From NCBI GenBank assembly GCA_000818945.1, contig KN805386.1, positions 124,425 to 188,424 on the forward strand: a stretch of 64,000 nucleotides of DNA, in the 5' to 3' direction. The notes under the pieces are model-generated. The model searched no databases, was not told where the DNA came from, and worked only from the letters and a program-made list of their open reading frames with translations. This document shows positions 23,184-35,400 of this stretch, in pieces. Made by a program: the position numbers and the translations under genes. Each line of letters starts with the position of its first letter. Position 1 is the first letter of the stretch. This DNA is from Schizochytrium sp. CCTCC M209059. Its lineage: Eukaryota > Sar > Bigyra > Thraustochytrida > Thraustochytriidae.

Positions 23184-24293
23184 TTACTGTCGGTGGTGGC
23201 TGCGTTTCCGTTTGCGCCGACCCCGATTCCGAGGTCTCGCACGGCATGCTGCGCTGTTGTGTGAGTTGTTTTTGCCATTGTCGCAGAACACCGGCTCCCT
23301 CACATAGCAGACGCGGTCTTTACAAGGTCCGTCACAATGGCGGTATCCGAGTCTCCGATTGTTGTCTTGAGCTCCCCCATACAAGACTTGACGTTCCGGC
23401 GCTGCGAAAGCCGTTGTGCATCCCGGTGGTGTTGACTTCTTAGCGGTAGCGGCCTGCTGTCTGATAATCTCCATGTCGCGACGCGTTTTGCTGATAGCCG
23501 CATCGATCTCGAACGGGGTGATGTTTTCCTGATCCTCTAGGAGAGTGAGGTGCGAGCGTAGTCCGGCCGAAGGTTCGGATAAAGCACACTTTAGCAACAT
23601 GATTGCTATGTACTTATCTCCCATTACCATGGCCCTCTTGTCGGCGTGCCAGCCCAGCGTTTTGGCCTTTTCCACCTACTCTTTCATTAACAGCTGAGAT
23701 TCCCTTGCTTTGGTAAATGAGCCTGGACTGTAGTGTTTTGACATCCGCTTCACGTGAACTACATCGTTTCTCACCTGTCGATTCCGTTGAAGTTCCAGAA
23801 TGTGATCCCATAGCTCTAGTCCTTTACTCTCGTAATTGTCTTCTACAAGTGATCCGCTGTGAGCTCCCATCGCACGGAGGATCTTCATGAAGAGCATGTG
23901 GTTGTATCTCTTGCGTTCCTTTGGGTCCTCGATTTCCGTAATGTATTCATTCGAAGGCTGATGACGCACGCGGTGTCGATTGAACTGCTTCTTGAACTCA
24001 GACCATTTAGTGTCGAGGTCCTCTCCCAGCGTGGGTAATGGTAGGTGTAATGGTAGGTGAAACTTTAGGGGAATTGCTAATGTTTTCGATCCCTTATTTT
24101 CGTTCACATCTTGGCTCGAGTTCCCCCGTCGATCCATTCGCAAGGTCCGCTGCGCTTTTTCTTTTTTTCCTTTCTTTCTTGAATGTCTTTGGGCCCATAC
24201 ATTTCTCAGAGAACAAAAGAATAGAAAAGAATTTCGGAGTGGCTGGGCTTCGCCGGGGTCGGCGCGTGTACACGCTTCGAACGATTTGTACAC
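23184..24293 (-). mobile_element. Retrotransposon gag-like remnant with an internal stop
   Basis: Two adjacent minus-strand ORFs in the same frame (24293-23676 and 23675-23184) are separated only by an in-frame TAG at 23676-23678. The joined reading resembles an LTR-retrotransposon Gag: a basic N-terminus, a helical capsid-like stretch (DPKERKRYNHMLFMKIL, GLELWDHILELQRNR), an ITPFEIDAAISK segment, then a Cys/His cluster containing FCDNGKNNSHNSAAC, reminiscent of a zinc knuckle, and a basic tail. No LTRs, protease, integrase or reverse transcriptase are visible nearby. The amber codon means either decay or programmed readthrough; decay is likelier because pol is missing. The family (Copia-like or other) is a guess. 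Confidence 0.5.
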
Positions 24294-27200
24294 GCTTGAC
24301 GCGAGATCGAACGTAATGTGCTCACGTTCAAGGCGGATATTTTTTGCAGAATATCTTCGCGACCTGGCACGCGGGGAGGCGACAGCCGCCTACTCATCCG
24401 TTTCGTTCTAGCCACGAAGCGGAATTTCTTTTGCGTATCGTGAAATTCTTTTCTTTCATTCTTTTGTTCTCTTAGGAATTACCGTCAACAACAACGTACC
24501 AGGACTGACATGCCGAGGCTTGGACTTTTACTTGTATGTAAGTCAGGACGCAATGGTGGCCTGGCAGCTTGATTGACTCAGCAAACGGTCTGGAAGCTAC
24601 TGCTCAAAGGTCAATCGCAATGCGCATGAGTCTTTCACTGCACGTTGGCTCGTTGTGCGAATCAGGTAGCGGCGCTTTCGCTGTAAAGACGTGTGACTTG
24701 CGCTAGCTACGCGCTCCGCGTGGTCTGGTCCCTGCGACACATCGGACGGGTTCTTGGTTCTATCTTTTGCAAACTTCGGTGTAGACCTAAGTCATGTCAT
24801 TCGTTCCGTGCTCCGTGGCTAACAACAAACGGGGAAGTAGATCGTAAGCTTCTTCTCACGATGCTGCTCAAGGTAAGCGTCAATGTTTGGTGTATTCGGG
24901 TATATTTCGGTTCTACCGGGTTCTGGCATTGATTTTGGTCGCTGCCAGGTCGACTCGGCTCACAATGGGTGGTCCCAGGTCACGACCCTGGCCCATCTTT
25001 ACTCAAGTCCAAGAAAGGTTCATACTCTGCTTCAATATTTTACAGATGCGTTGCCACGATACCTTCTGCATCTGAAGCCGCACCAGCTCAGAATCCTTCA
25101 CCTCCAATCTACTGAGAAAGATGTTATTCCGAACCAATCGAGGTTTCTTCGTTCATCGGGAATGCGCCTGCAAACGAAAACACCGAGCGAATCAACTGCT
25201 CCGCTATGCATTTGCATTACGTGGAGAGCCATCGATTCGAATTATGCTAGCCTTCGAGCGTAATGAGGCCTCCAGCTAAGACAGCATCAATCTGTTCGAA
25301 TACGACAGATTGTGAAAGTGTGCAGAAAGAAGCAAAAACCTTACGAGCAAAAAAAAAATAAAAAGGCCCTATGAGACGTTCGAGTTGCAATTTTCTCAAG
25401 AGGCTTGAGTGGCAATTCCACCATGCTGCTCTGGATTCTTCGGGTGCGCAAGTGATGGGTAAAGGGTTGCCCATAATCATAATTACATGACACCGTAAAG
25501 TTCTCTTTTCCTTTCGGCTTTTTTGTTTTTAAATAAAGAGGTCAGTTTCTGGTCTCCCGCGAGAACTTGGGCAGGTAGTGATCATGAAGCGAGCTCTTAA
25601 AGTTTTCGAGGGGAGGAACAGCATCTTTGCAGCGCGCGCGCACAAGAGCATGTTGTGTGAACAAGTTAGATGCCTATCTCAGACGATGGTTCGGATCTTT
25701 AAATTACAGCTGGACCAAGAGTACTTGCAAGACAAGAAGCAAGTAGCCTGGGCGCTATCAAGAGCATGCAAGCGTCGTCACAAGGCTGGACGCAACAAGC
25801 TGGCGGGCTGCAGCAGCTATAATTTCGAGGATCAGGAGGGCGAATTGAATGCAGAGATTCTGCCGCGTCTTCTCTCCGTGTCTTGTTTGTCAGCAAGGAA
25901 AGCGCGTCTTGTCTTGTTCGCCTGTGATTTCGTCGCGGTCAAGGTTCGTCTGCTGTCGAGGTCACCTTCATGCAGGAGCTTTCTCTGAGATCGCATTTCA
26001 TCTTCTGTCTGCAGCTGCGCGCTTATCCCATTCCTGCATGTGCGTCCTCATGCACCCTCCACGACAAGCTGGGCTCCTACCACACGGATGCAGTGCAGCG
26101 TCTGCAGGCCAAAAATTGCGCCAAAGCGAACCCTGGACCCCATGCCCAGCGTCAAGCTTCGGCCCCGCTACTCATCCACTAATCGAAGGCAAGCCATGTC
26201 ATGTCATTCATCCACATGAAGGCACGCAGGTCCCGACGGTTTTCGAGCTCGCCGTCGACGACGACGACGACGACGACGAAGCTCACGACTGCGCTTCACA
26301 ACTTTGCGGTCCGCTGCCGGCAACACCTTCGAGCGCCAAGGAAACTGTCCGAGGCACGGCCTCCGCAGCCGCCCGCGCCCGGCCCTAGGAAGCTGCCGTC
26401 TGTCCTGCCCGACTCGGAGGTTTGTTGACCTCGCGGGGCCTGGCCGCCTCCACGCCCCGCCAGTGCTTTGCGTGCGTCGGGAAGGTGCACTGCGCCAGGC
26501 CTCGAGTCCCTTCGCACCTGGCGAGTGCTTTGCGTGCACGGACGCGATGATTACGAGCTTGAGGGACGTATGCAAGGCTGTACCTACGAGGGGTTTTCCA
26601 CGACGGTGACGCCGATGACGTGCGCCTCATGCTGTGCAATGCGATGCGATGAGATGCAACGAGATGCAATGAAAGGGAATGAAATGAGCTGGGATGGGAA
26701 TGAGCTGCAGCTGGCGTCGTGGAGCGAGGGAGGTCCCGCCGCGTCAGATCTCAACACGTTTTTCGCGGTCTCCACACCCGTTGGGACCAGCTTCGGCGCC
26801 TGCGTCCCTACGGGGATGCGGGAGAGGCCCATGTTTGACAACCTCAAGTTCGTCCGTCCCGCGTACGCCTCGTGCTCTGATACACGCACCTGCCGCACGC
26901 TACAGCTGGCTGCTGCTGCAGCTGCGCCTGTAGCACGACCCATGGACCGGTCGCTTGATCTGCCACTGATGAAGCGATCGCTCGATCCATTGATCGCGTC
27001 AAATGAGCGCCTGATTCCTGGAATGAAGAAGAAGACGAAGAAGGATCCTCAGGGCGGCGAAAATGAATTCCTCGCTCGTTGAAGACGTCGTTGTCGCAGT
27101 CGGTGCCGAGCACTCCGACCGCCGCGTCCTGCCGGGTTCGTTTCCTGGGAACAGCTATTTGTTTGTTCGTCTCATGCCTGTTGCCCAATGTTGTGCGGCC

Positions 27201-29469
27201 AACCGTGCTGCGCCGCCTCGCGCCACCCCACGGATTTGCGGGCCCACAGACCGTCCGCGCAGCACGGCTACAGCCACTGTGGCGCAGAGCTTCCCCCGCA
27301 AGAACACCGCACCAGCATTCCACCGTGGACGAGGCACTGCCCGCCCTCACTTCGAGCCGTCCGCCGCCGCCGCAGCCCGCTGCAGCACGGCTGCTCTCGC
27401 CGCCTGCCGGCCCGGCCGCGACGTCGCGCCTCGAGGCGCAGCAGCCGCGGGACAGGGGCGACGCGACGGAGAACTCCGCTCGCCTCGCCTCGAGGCGACG
27501 CAGCTCGAGGCCGCGGAGTCCCTCCTCCTGGCCGGCCTCTCTGCGGCGCCGCGATGACCCGCCCTCGGACGGTCGGTCGGTCGGTCAGCGGCCGCCGCTG
27601 CGCCTGCTGCTGCGCTGTTTCCCGCTCCTCGTCGCAGCCACTTGACGGCCGCGCGGGGCTTCCTTCCGGAGAAGCCTCCGGCACCGCCGCCGTGCTCCTC
27701 AGGACGTACGGGCCCGCGCGTCAGCGTCGTGGTGCTGGAGCGCGGCGCCGTCATCGCAGACGGCGACAGCGACGGCGGCCAGCTGCGGCTGCTCGAGGTA
27801 TACAGCATTGTATCGTACTGGACCCCGGAAAAGATGGTCAAAGATAGAGACGATCAACTTGAATCGAGCTCTCCCCGCGGCAACACAGGCGCCCTGGGAA
27901 AGGTGAGCACGCCGAGGAAGCAGGCGAGCTCGCGGCGGCCTCTCTGCTTCGTCTCGCTCGGCACGTCGCCGTCGCCGGCCAGCCGCGGTGGCTCCGCGCC
28001 TGGCCCTGGCGGCCCCGACTTCGGATGGATCGCGACGCGGCGATCGTGGGCCCGAGTGCGACGGCGCATCCCAGGAATCGCGGGAGCAGCCCAGGCCGGC
28101 CCACACCGGCGGCGGTAGCTGCGGGGCGGGCCGTGCCATTGATGGTTATAGCGTGGAGCGGGAGAGGTCAGCCGGCTGCGGGTACGAGCAGCTAGGCTGT
28201 GGGCGGTGGAAACGCGGCGTGGACCGGACCGATGGAGGAAGGTGGGATGAAAGAAGAGTGCGAAGCAGGTGGGGGGGGGGGCGCGGCACCTTTGAAGCTG
28301 CGACGACGGCCGGCAGAAACGAAGCGAAGCTGTTGTGCATCACCGCGGCCGTGCTGTGCTACGCTGTGCTACGCTGTGCCATGCTGCGTTCGCATCAGCT
28401 GTACGCATCAGGCGAGCTCACGTTGCAGTTAGCATATGGCAGTCTGTGCCGCCGTCGTGCGTGCACGGCTTGGCGTGACTCGCTCTGACGGGACAAAGGA
28501 GGGGAGAGAGGCCTGCGAGGGTGTGGCTCGCGCCGCACAAGGCAGTGGCCATGGTGGGTGGGTGCGTGCTGCATTTTCGTTTTCAGAAGGTTTCAAAGAA
28601 AATGCCTGCTCGGACTGCTCGCTGCCTCAGGGCTTCAAGAACGGCTTTGCTGTGCTTGTCACGGTCGATCCGAAAAAAGAAAGATGATGATGATGACTCG
28701 ACTCGGATGATGAAGGAGAACAAGTTCTTTGACAACAAGAAAAACAACAAGAAGGCGCAGGAAACACTGTCGCGGGCCTTGCGAACGATCGGGCGAGTTC
28801 AAGATGCAGTCCCGGTGGTGCGGAAATTTGGGCTTGCGAAAAGGCGAGAGCGAGCCTTGCATATGAGTTGGGTCGTTTCTGCGAAGGTTCCGACGGCGGG
28901 AGAGACACCGAACTTACAATGTCCACCTTTGCTTGTTTGCGTGCGAATGTTCCCCGCGATGAGAAATAGCTAGCTAGCTAAAGCTACAGCGAGCTGTAGC
29001 TCCCCGTCTTACGTCAACGTGCTCGACCGATTTCTCGAGAGCGAAGCACCCTTGCTATCGCCGTTCGGCGGCGGGGATCGACGAGGCCCAAAGAAGGGGC
29101 GGTGTCGGCTCTTGTACGAGCTGTGCTTGCTTTGCCTCAACGGCCCCGCGGGCGAGACGATCCGTCGCCGGAATCGCATCACCTTCAATCGACTCCGTTC
29201 GAGCCGATCTGAGTCGATCTGATCTGACGCCCAGGAAGCGAAGAAAGAAAGCAATTCCGAGCAAGTGATGGTGAGGGACACGGGAGTCCGCGGGCCTCGC
29301 GCCACGCGAACGCAAAGAGAGAAGCAGCAGCCAGCAGCTGCAGAGATGGACTGTCTGCGAGACGAGATACACGAGTCCTCGCTTCGCAGGCCAACCAGGG
29401 CGAGAGCAAGAGGTCGGTTGAAGAAATCGACCCTGCTAGGATCCTGCCTGCATGCCGGCGTTCTGCTCT
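24294..29469. other. About 5 kb without a supported gene
   Basis: 24.3-26.2 kb is moderately AT-rich and shows only short ORFs without recognisable domains. 26.2-28.1 kb is GC-rich; plus-strand stretches such as GPRVSVVVLERGAVIADGDS (about 27700-27760) and HSTVDEALPALTSSRPPPP (about 27315-27371) look protein-like, and a spliced hypothetical gene is possible, but starts and splice sites could not be fixed. A GAC-triplet run (26257-26280) and a short G run (28270-28279) are present. Confidence 0.35.
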
Positions 29470-30003
29470 GGTCTGGTCTGGTCTGGTCTGGTCTGGTCTG
29501 GTCTGGTCTGGTCTGGTCTGGTCTGGTCTGGTCTGGTCTGGTCTGGTCTGGTCTGGTCTGGTCTGGTCTGGTCTGGTCTGGTCTGGTCTGGTCTGGTCTG
29601 GTCTGGTCTGGTCTGGTCTGGTCTGGTCTGGTCTGGTCTGGTCTGGTCTGGTCTGGTCTGGTCTGGTCTGGTCTGGTCTGGTCTGGTCTGGTCTGGTCTG
29701 GTCTGGTCTGGTCTGGTCTGGTCTGGTCTGGTCTGGTCTGGTCTGGTCTGGTCTGGTCTGGTCTGGTCTGGTCTGGTCTGGTCTGGTCTGGTCTGGTCTG
29801 GTCTGGTCTGGTCTGGTCTGGTCTGGTCTGGTCTGGTCTGGTCTGGTCTGGTCTGGTCTGGTCTGGTCTGGTCTGGTCTGGTCTGGTCTGGTCTGGTCTG
29901 GTCTGGTCTGGTCTGGTCTGGTCTGGTCTGGTCTGGTCTGGTCTGGTCTGGTCTGGTCTGGTCTGGTCTGGTCTGGTCTGGTCTGGTCTGGTCTGGTCTG
30001 GTC
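29470..30003. repeat. Perfect (GTCTG)n pentanucleotide array
   Basis: About 534 bp, roughly 107 copies, with no visible interruption. Because the unit length is not a multiple of three and the unit makes no stop codon on either strand, all six frames stay open: plus frames repeat WSGLV, minus frames repeat TRPDQ. Long ORFs across 29009-30584 on both strands owe their length to this array. The true copy number may be larger than assembled. Confidence 0.98.
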
Positions 30004-33000
30004 GCTCGCCCGCTCGCGGTTGCCCCAAGAAGATACTCGAAGCCTTTGCTGCGCTTCGTGGTCCGCGTTTCCGCGCTCCTGGGTCCGCAGAATCTTTCTC
30101 CGCACCACTGCCGTCACGTCTAGCTGGAATAGATAACAAAGTGCAGATGGATTCGAAAAACGAAGAGCTCACCTCCGATCGACTCCAAGGCTTCCCGGGA
30201 CCCGCGTACAAGCAAGCACCCCGCCGCGACCCCCCTCTCGACCGAGCCACATCCGCGCTTGCTTTGGCGGTGCGGCGCAACGGCTTCGGACACGGTCTCG
30301 CCCGCGCGCTCCAGGCTCCTCTCCGCGGCGCAGCACCGATCGGTCCATCGATCCATCGATCGACCGTCCTGCGCGACTCGCCTACAGTTAGACTCACCAG
30401 CGCTCTGCCGCTCGTTCTATGGACAGTACTTGCTTGCTACACCAGCCATGAAAGGCCCGATGGTAGTTTCGAAGACCACATCCCTCCCTCCCTCCCTCCT
30501 CCGCACCGGGCCCCGGAAACCGGCCGCAGCCGCGACGCCGAAGCGAGACGAGGCGAGCCGAGTCACTCGGGCGGCCGTGGGTGATTTGCGTGTGCCGCGG
30601 CGCGCCCGTGGCGCCAGCGCCGCGGTATATATACGTGCAAGCATGCGCTGTATGCGCAGCCGCGCGGACCGGGAGGGACGCGCGGTGAGCGTCCCCTCTG
30701 CGCGCGGGGGGTTTCCCGCGGGTTTCCGGGGCGGCCATTCCGCACTTGCCGGCGGCGTCCGCAAGTGCGGTATGCGGCGGGAGGGGAAACAACGGGGCGG
30801 CCAGCCGGAGAGGGACGGAGAGACAGACAGAAGGAAAGGAAGGGGTGGACGGCCCGCGCGTGTCGCCACTCGCGGTCGTGAAGTTTGCGCGACTTGCCCG
30901 CGCGCCGAACAGTCGGTTATAGGCGGCTCGGCACAGTGCACGTGTAGAGTTGTGGCCGGCGGGCAGTGGTCGGTTAGTGAGTCAGCTGGCCCAAACCAAA
31001 CGAGACGCGAATCGGTCAGCGCATTGCTGCTGCCCGCAGCCAGTAGAGTATACCGGTTTCGGACAGTAAGGCAGAGCAGAGAAGTAAAAGTAAGTATTTA
31101 TATATATTTCATTGTGGAGCCCGAGACAGGGCAAGTAGCCGCCCACCTTGGACACAAAGAAAACAAAGCTGTGGCATCACACCGGACCCAGGAACGTTTG
31201 GCAAAGACACGTAGTGAAGCTACCACCGGGTCCGCGGGTAGTATGCAAGGCTTGGCTTGCGGGGAGCCTGGTGGGAGGTCTGGCGTAGCTGTGCTGGACT
31301 GGAGGATTCTCACCGCCTCGCGCGCCTGGCGGCACACAGCAGCGAGCCGGCAAACAGACCCACACCTTCGTCTGCGAACCCCCCAACAGGCCAGCAACCA
31401 GGGGCGGCTGCGGGCGATGGGTGCCACACTTTACCGGAAGCGTAGCCGCCCACGAACGCTCGTGTCCAGCTGCGGGCAGAGGCACTTGGTCGTGCGGCAA
31501 TGCCAGTGGCGGGCGTCCACGAAAGGGGGGCCGTGAAGCCCTTAAACGTCGCAGTGACAGCCTCTGCTTGTGATCCCAGTGTGCGCAGAAGCAGTGGCGC
31601 TAAAGCGCAGCCGGCGGCCGCCTCTCACAGCAAGAGAGCTGTTTCCGCTCGGATTCCTGGATTGCTCGCGGGGACGCATCGGCGTGGTCTTGGCAAGATG
31701 GCGCGTCAGAAAGGCGGCTTCTTCGGTTTGGGCGCGGGGGCCAAGCCCCACAGCGGATGGCAGCGGCCATGTGCTCAGCACACCTTTGCCGACGCTCCCT
31801 TTTGTAGTCGCCGCGCGCTGCGGTCTCCGTCTCCGCCAGAACCTTGATCCAACCTGCACGATCCGTCTGCGCGTGCCCCGCAACCTCACCGCAGTGTGCG
31901 CGTTTCCCCCCTACCTTCACTGCGTCTGCGCGCCGCCAGAGGCCGCCGCAGGGCGTCTGTTGCGCGCGCAGAATCGTCCCGCACCCGTCGCAAAGCTGGC
32001 AGCTTCAGCCCCAAGCTGGGCGCCGAGCTGCAGGACCCCACAACGGGGGGGCCGCGCCCGGGGGCGACGGCGGCGGCCAGACAGGGCGGTGGTTTCCCAC
32101 AGGCTTCCGTCCCGCTTCCGCGCTTCTCCGCGTCTTCCCCGGAACCAGCACCCGCGGCGCGCGACTCGCAGCGCCGCCGCCGCAGGCCGATGGCTTCCGC
32201 GCGGCTTCCGGGCCGCGGCTGCGCAGGAAGCGAGCGCATGGAGGCGCGGATCCGCGCGCGGCCGGCGGGCGAGCGAGCCAAGCCGAGCCGAGTCGAGCCG
32301 AGCCGAGCGAGCGAGCGAGCGAGCGAGCGGCGCGCTGCTGCAGCTTCGGTTTGAATCGGCTCGGGCCCAGGAAAGATGTCCATGCATATGCAGAGGCAGG
32401 GCAGGGCAGGGCAGGGCAGGGCAGGGCAGGGCAAGGCGGGAATTCAAATCGCGAATTTGAAATTGCAACTCGAGCGCACATCACATCAATTCGAATCGCA
32501 TCGCATCGCATCGCATCGCATCGCGGATCCGGGCTCGAGCACGGAAGCCGCTTGACACGGGCTGCCCTGCCCGTGCTGGCGAGAGAGGCCTCGCACCGCG
32601 CGCACTGCGCACCAGGCCCTGCCTGCCTGCCTGTACCGCCGTCACCGCAAGTGCAGTGGCGCAAAGCCGCAGCCAGACAGCTGGAGCTCGTTAGCGAGTG
32701 AGTCACCTCGCTCGCGCCCGCTCAGGCAAGCAAACAAACACCTTTCGCAAGCCAGCGCCGAGCCGCGCCAGCCCGCCAGCCAGCCAGCCAGCAGCCCCGC
32801 GAGCAAGAGCCCCCGAGCGTTCGCGCCGAGGACCCGCTGCGCTCCAGCTTGCTTGCTTGCTTGCGAGCAGCCAGCCGCAGCAGCAGCAGCAGCAGCAGCC
32901 TCGAGTCGCCGCCTCGCCTCAGGTCGAGTCGCCTCGCCTCTCCTTTCCTCTCCTTTCCTCTCCTTGCCTGTCCTGTCCTCTCCTTTCCTCGCCTCCCTCC

Positions 33001-33335
33001 GAGGCCAGGCCTCCCTCCCTCCCTCCTTCCTTCCCTCCTTCCTTCCTTCCTTCCTTCCTCCCTCCCTTCCTCCCTCCCGCGCTTCCAGCTCTCGCGGGTC
33101 GGGTCGAGTCGAGTCGAGTCGGGTCGGGGCGCGCGGCCACCACGCGTCCGACCGAGCCAGTCCGCAAACCCGCTACGAGCGAGCGAGATCGCCATCTTCA
33201 CGCAGAAGTGTAGCGCACGGACAGACGGACGGCGCTTGCAGGCAGGGCAGGGCAGTGCATGCAGGCAGCGAGCGGGGAGAAGCAGCGAGAGCAGCAGCGC
33301 GGCAAGAGCGAGAGCAGAGGGCGAGCGCCAGGACG
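30004..33335. other. GC-rich spacer upstream of the R2R3 MYB gene
   Basis: About 3.3 kb. It contains a TATA-like tatatata at about 30625, a 10-bp perfect inverted repeat (30740-30749/30761-30770), gagcgagc repeats (32308-32330), gcagg repeats (32396-32430), tcgca repeats (32490-32525), a C/T-rich tract (32930-33085) and gtcga repeats (33100-33125). The last part is probably MYB promoter and 5' UTR. Long plus-strand ORFs at 30259-31536 and 31570-32460 are Arg/Ala-rich with no domain, and I do not call them. Confidence 0.45.
30740..30770. promoter_or_regulatory. Perfect 10-bp inverted repeat, possible factor-binding palindrome
   Basis: CCGCACTTGC and GCAAGTGCGG are separated by 11 bp, about 115 bp downstream of a TATA-like element at about 30625. 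The core CACTTGC also recurs in the formin/PX divergent promoter. Function is unproven. Confidence 0.3.
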
Positions 33336-33943
33336 ATGGGCCTGCTGATGAAGAAGCGCGGGTTCGACCAGGTCATGAAGGACGAGGAGGTGAGCACCGA
33401 CGCGCTGTCGAGCTCGCGGTCCCGCTCCGACAGCGAGACCGGCAGCACGTGCTCGAGCTGGAGCGACGAGGACGACGACGTGAGCCGCAAGAACTCTGGC
33501 AGCGGCAGTAGCAGCAGCAGCAAAATTCGCCGCAAGTCCGGCGCCGGCGCCAGCACCAGCGACGACCGCAAGAAGCGCCGCCGCCGCAAGTGGGGACCCA
33601 CCGAGGACAAGCAGCTGCGCGCCGTCGTTGCAGAGCTCCAGCGCCCCGGCGCCACCGCAGCAAACCCCAAGGTCTCCTGGTCCGCAGTCGCGCAGCGCAT
33701 CCCCACGCGTAGCGCCAAGCAATGCCGCGACCGCTGGACCTCCATCACACCGGGCATCCGCAAGCGCGAGTGGACGCAAGAAGAGGACGAGCTCCTCCTT
33801 CGCCTCTACGCCAAGCACAAGAACTCGTGGGTCCGCATCGCAAAGGAATTCAACGGCCGCAATGATAACATGCTCAAGTCCCGGTTCCGCGCGCTCATGA
33901 AACGTATCAAGGCTGAGTGCACCAAGCAGCACAACATGCAGAT

Positions 33944-33977
<34 letters not shown>

Positions 33978-34512
33978 ATGGCCCTGGCACCTAACATGCA
34001 ACAGCAGACGCCACCGCACATGGCCATGCATGCGCAGCAGACCCAGGCGCCCCACCAAATGCACGAGACCTCGACGCCGCCACCGCCGCCGCAGCTTGTC
34101 GCTCCCGTTGTCACACAGCCTCCCCAAAACCAGGCATCGCCTCAATTCCAGCCGGAGCGTCTCTCTGATAATCTGTACATCATGCGCTCCCCCCAGCCTC
34201 ACCCCCAGCAGGCGCCCACGCCCCCANNNNNNNNNNNNNNNNNNNNNNNNNNNNNNNNNNNNNNNNNNNNNNNNNNNNNNNNNNNNNNNNNNNNNNNNNN
34301 NNNNNNNNNNNNNNNNNNNNNNNNNNNNNNNNNNNNNNNNNNNNNNNNNNNNNNNNNNNNNNNNNNNNNNNNNCACACCCACCAATCATAACTGGGTATC
34401 TTCGCTTCGTCAGGTCTCGGTCAACTCGCACGATGTCGCCGCGACAACAAACCACGGTGGCGATGACGAGCTCGCCGATTGGTGCGCCTTCATGGTCAAC
34501 GAGCTCGAGTAA
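33336..34512 (+). CDS. R2R3-type MYB transcription factor, sequence interrupted by a gap
   Basis: The N-terminus (1-80) is Ser/Asp-rich with a basic KKRRRRK patch. MYB repeat one is at about 84-137 (Trp86, Trp115, Trp134), with an expanded loop between its first and second helices. Repeat two is at about 143-190 (Trp146, Trp165, then Phe184). CRDRW and the FNGRNDNMLKSRFR phrase match recognition helices. A Gln-rich and Pro-rich tail follows, then an N gap (34227-34373) and an acidic end, DDELADWCAFMVNELE, that looks like an activation segment. Frames before and after the gap differ by one base, so the gap length is wrong modulo three and the end is an inference across it. The ATG at 33336 is chosen because the coding-like composition starts there, although the frame is open upstream. 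Confidence 0.85.
34227..34373. other. Assembly gap (147 N) inside the MYB gene
   Basis: The gap falls in the Pro/Gln-rich coding tail. Its declared size would keep the reading frame, yet the downstream open frame is offset, so the N count is an estimate. Confidence 0.99.
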
Positions 34513-35400
34513 GCCACTACGTCCGCTTTCTTGATCAAAGCTCTCGAACTTGCACAACTGCGCGCAAATGTATTCTACAGCATCCCCGGGGGGAGTTGGG
34601 AACAACTCGTTTATTCCCTTGCTCCGAGTCGCGAGCATGCCCGCTAGCCGACCTTCAGCTAGCCTTTCCCCCCTCTTCCCCCCATCCCCAACCCCCTTTT
34701 TTTTTTGGAGCGTGTTGACCTCTGGCACATATACACACAGGTCTTTCACGTTTGGCCACAGCGACCATGGCAAGACGCAGGTGTCCTTTGTAATCTTCCG
34801 CTGCGCTCTCAGCCAAGAGCACCCGCGCGGGAGGACACCTCCTTCATCACATTAAAAGAAAACTATTCACAGCCTCGTCGTCGTGTCCACGAGCAGCCAC
34901 CCTACGCATGACATAATCTGCGCCTCTTTTCCCGCACTCTTTTTTTTTTTTCCTGCGGTGCCATTACCACGTACATCCCCAACTTAAATTGCAAATTTGC
35001 CCCTTTTTTCATGTTCTCTCTTCTTCACATTTTCCCATGTCGCTTTCTTGCCGGTCGACCAGCCACGCAGTCGGACGTCACGTCGCACCGTCCGACGGCT
35101 TGCTGCGCGGCACTCTCTCGATAGCAATTCCTCGTCGTTCAAAACAGTCATCTTCAAGATGAATACGTAAAAGATGCTCTTCCCTGGATCTTTCGTTTGA
35201 AAAGGCTCTAAAGTAGGCTCATTCATGCACCATCCGTCCTCGAATGTAGTATGTTCATACCACCACGGACAACCATTGCTCATTTCAGTTCATCATCTCT
35301 TGGAAGCCTTTTGATGCAGTCTAGTAGGTAAAACCTTTTTTACATTCGTGGTGACAATCTATTGCAAGCAAACTAGTTAGCTAGTAAGATAGCTAGCTCT
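34513..35400. other. Convergent 3' spacer between MYB (+) and formin (-)
   Basis: About 890 bp of 3' untranslated and intergenic sequence, more AT-rich, with T-runs at about 34699-34708 and 34940-34951 and an agctagct stretch near 35375-35399. No gene is supported; the 99-residue minus ORF at 34984-35283 has no recognisable feature. Confidence 0.5.

Noticed and set aside
29470..30003. CRISPR-like or satellite array
   Set aside because: The 5-bp unit is contiguous with no spacers; it is a simple microsatellite.
29009..30397. A 462-residue minus-strand ORF of TRPDQ repeats, and its plus-strand counterpart
   Set aside because: The frame is open only because the GTCTG unit lacks stops; the flanks have no domain and six frames are open at once.
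30259..31536. A 425-residue plus-strand ORF downstream of a TATA-like box
   Set aside because: Composition is Arg/Gly/Ser-rich without a domain, and there is no supporting homologous pattern; the TATA box is noted only as a possible transcript start.
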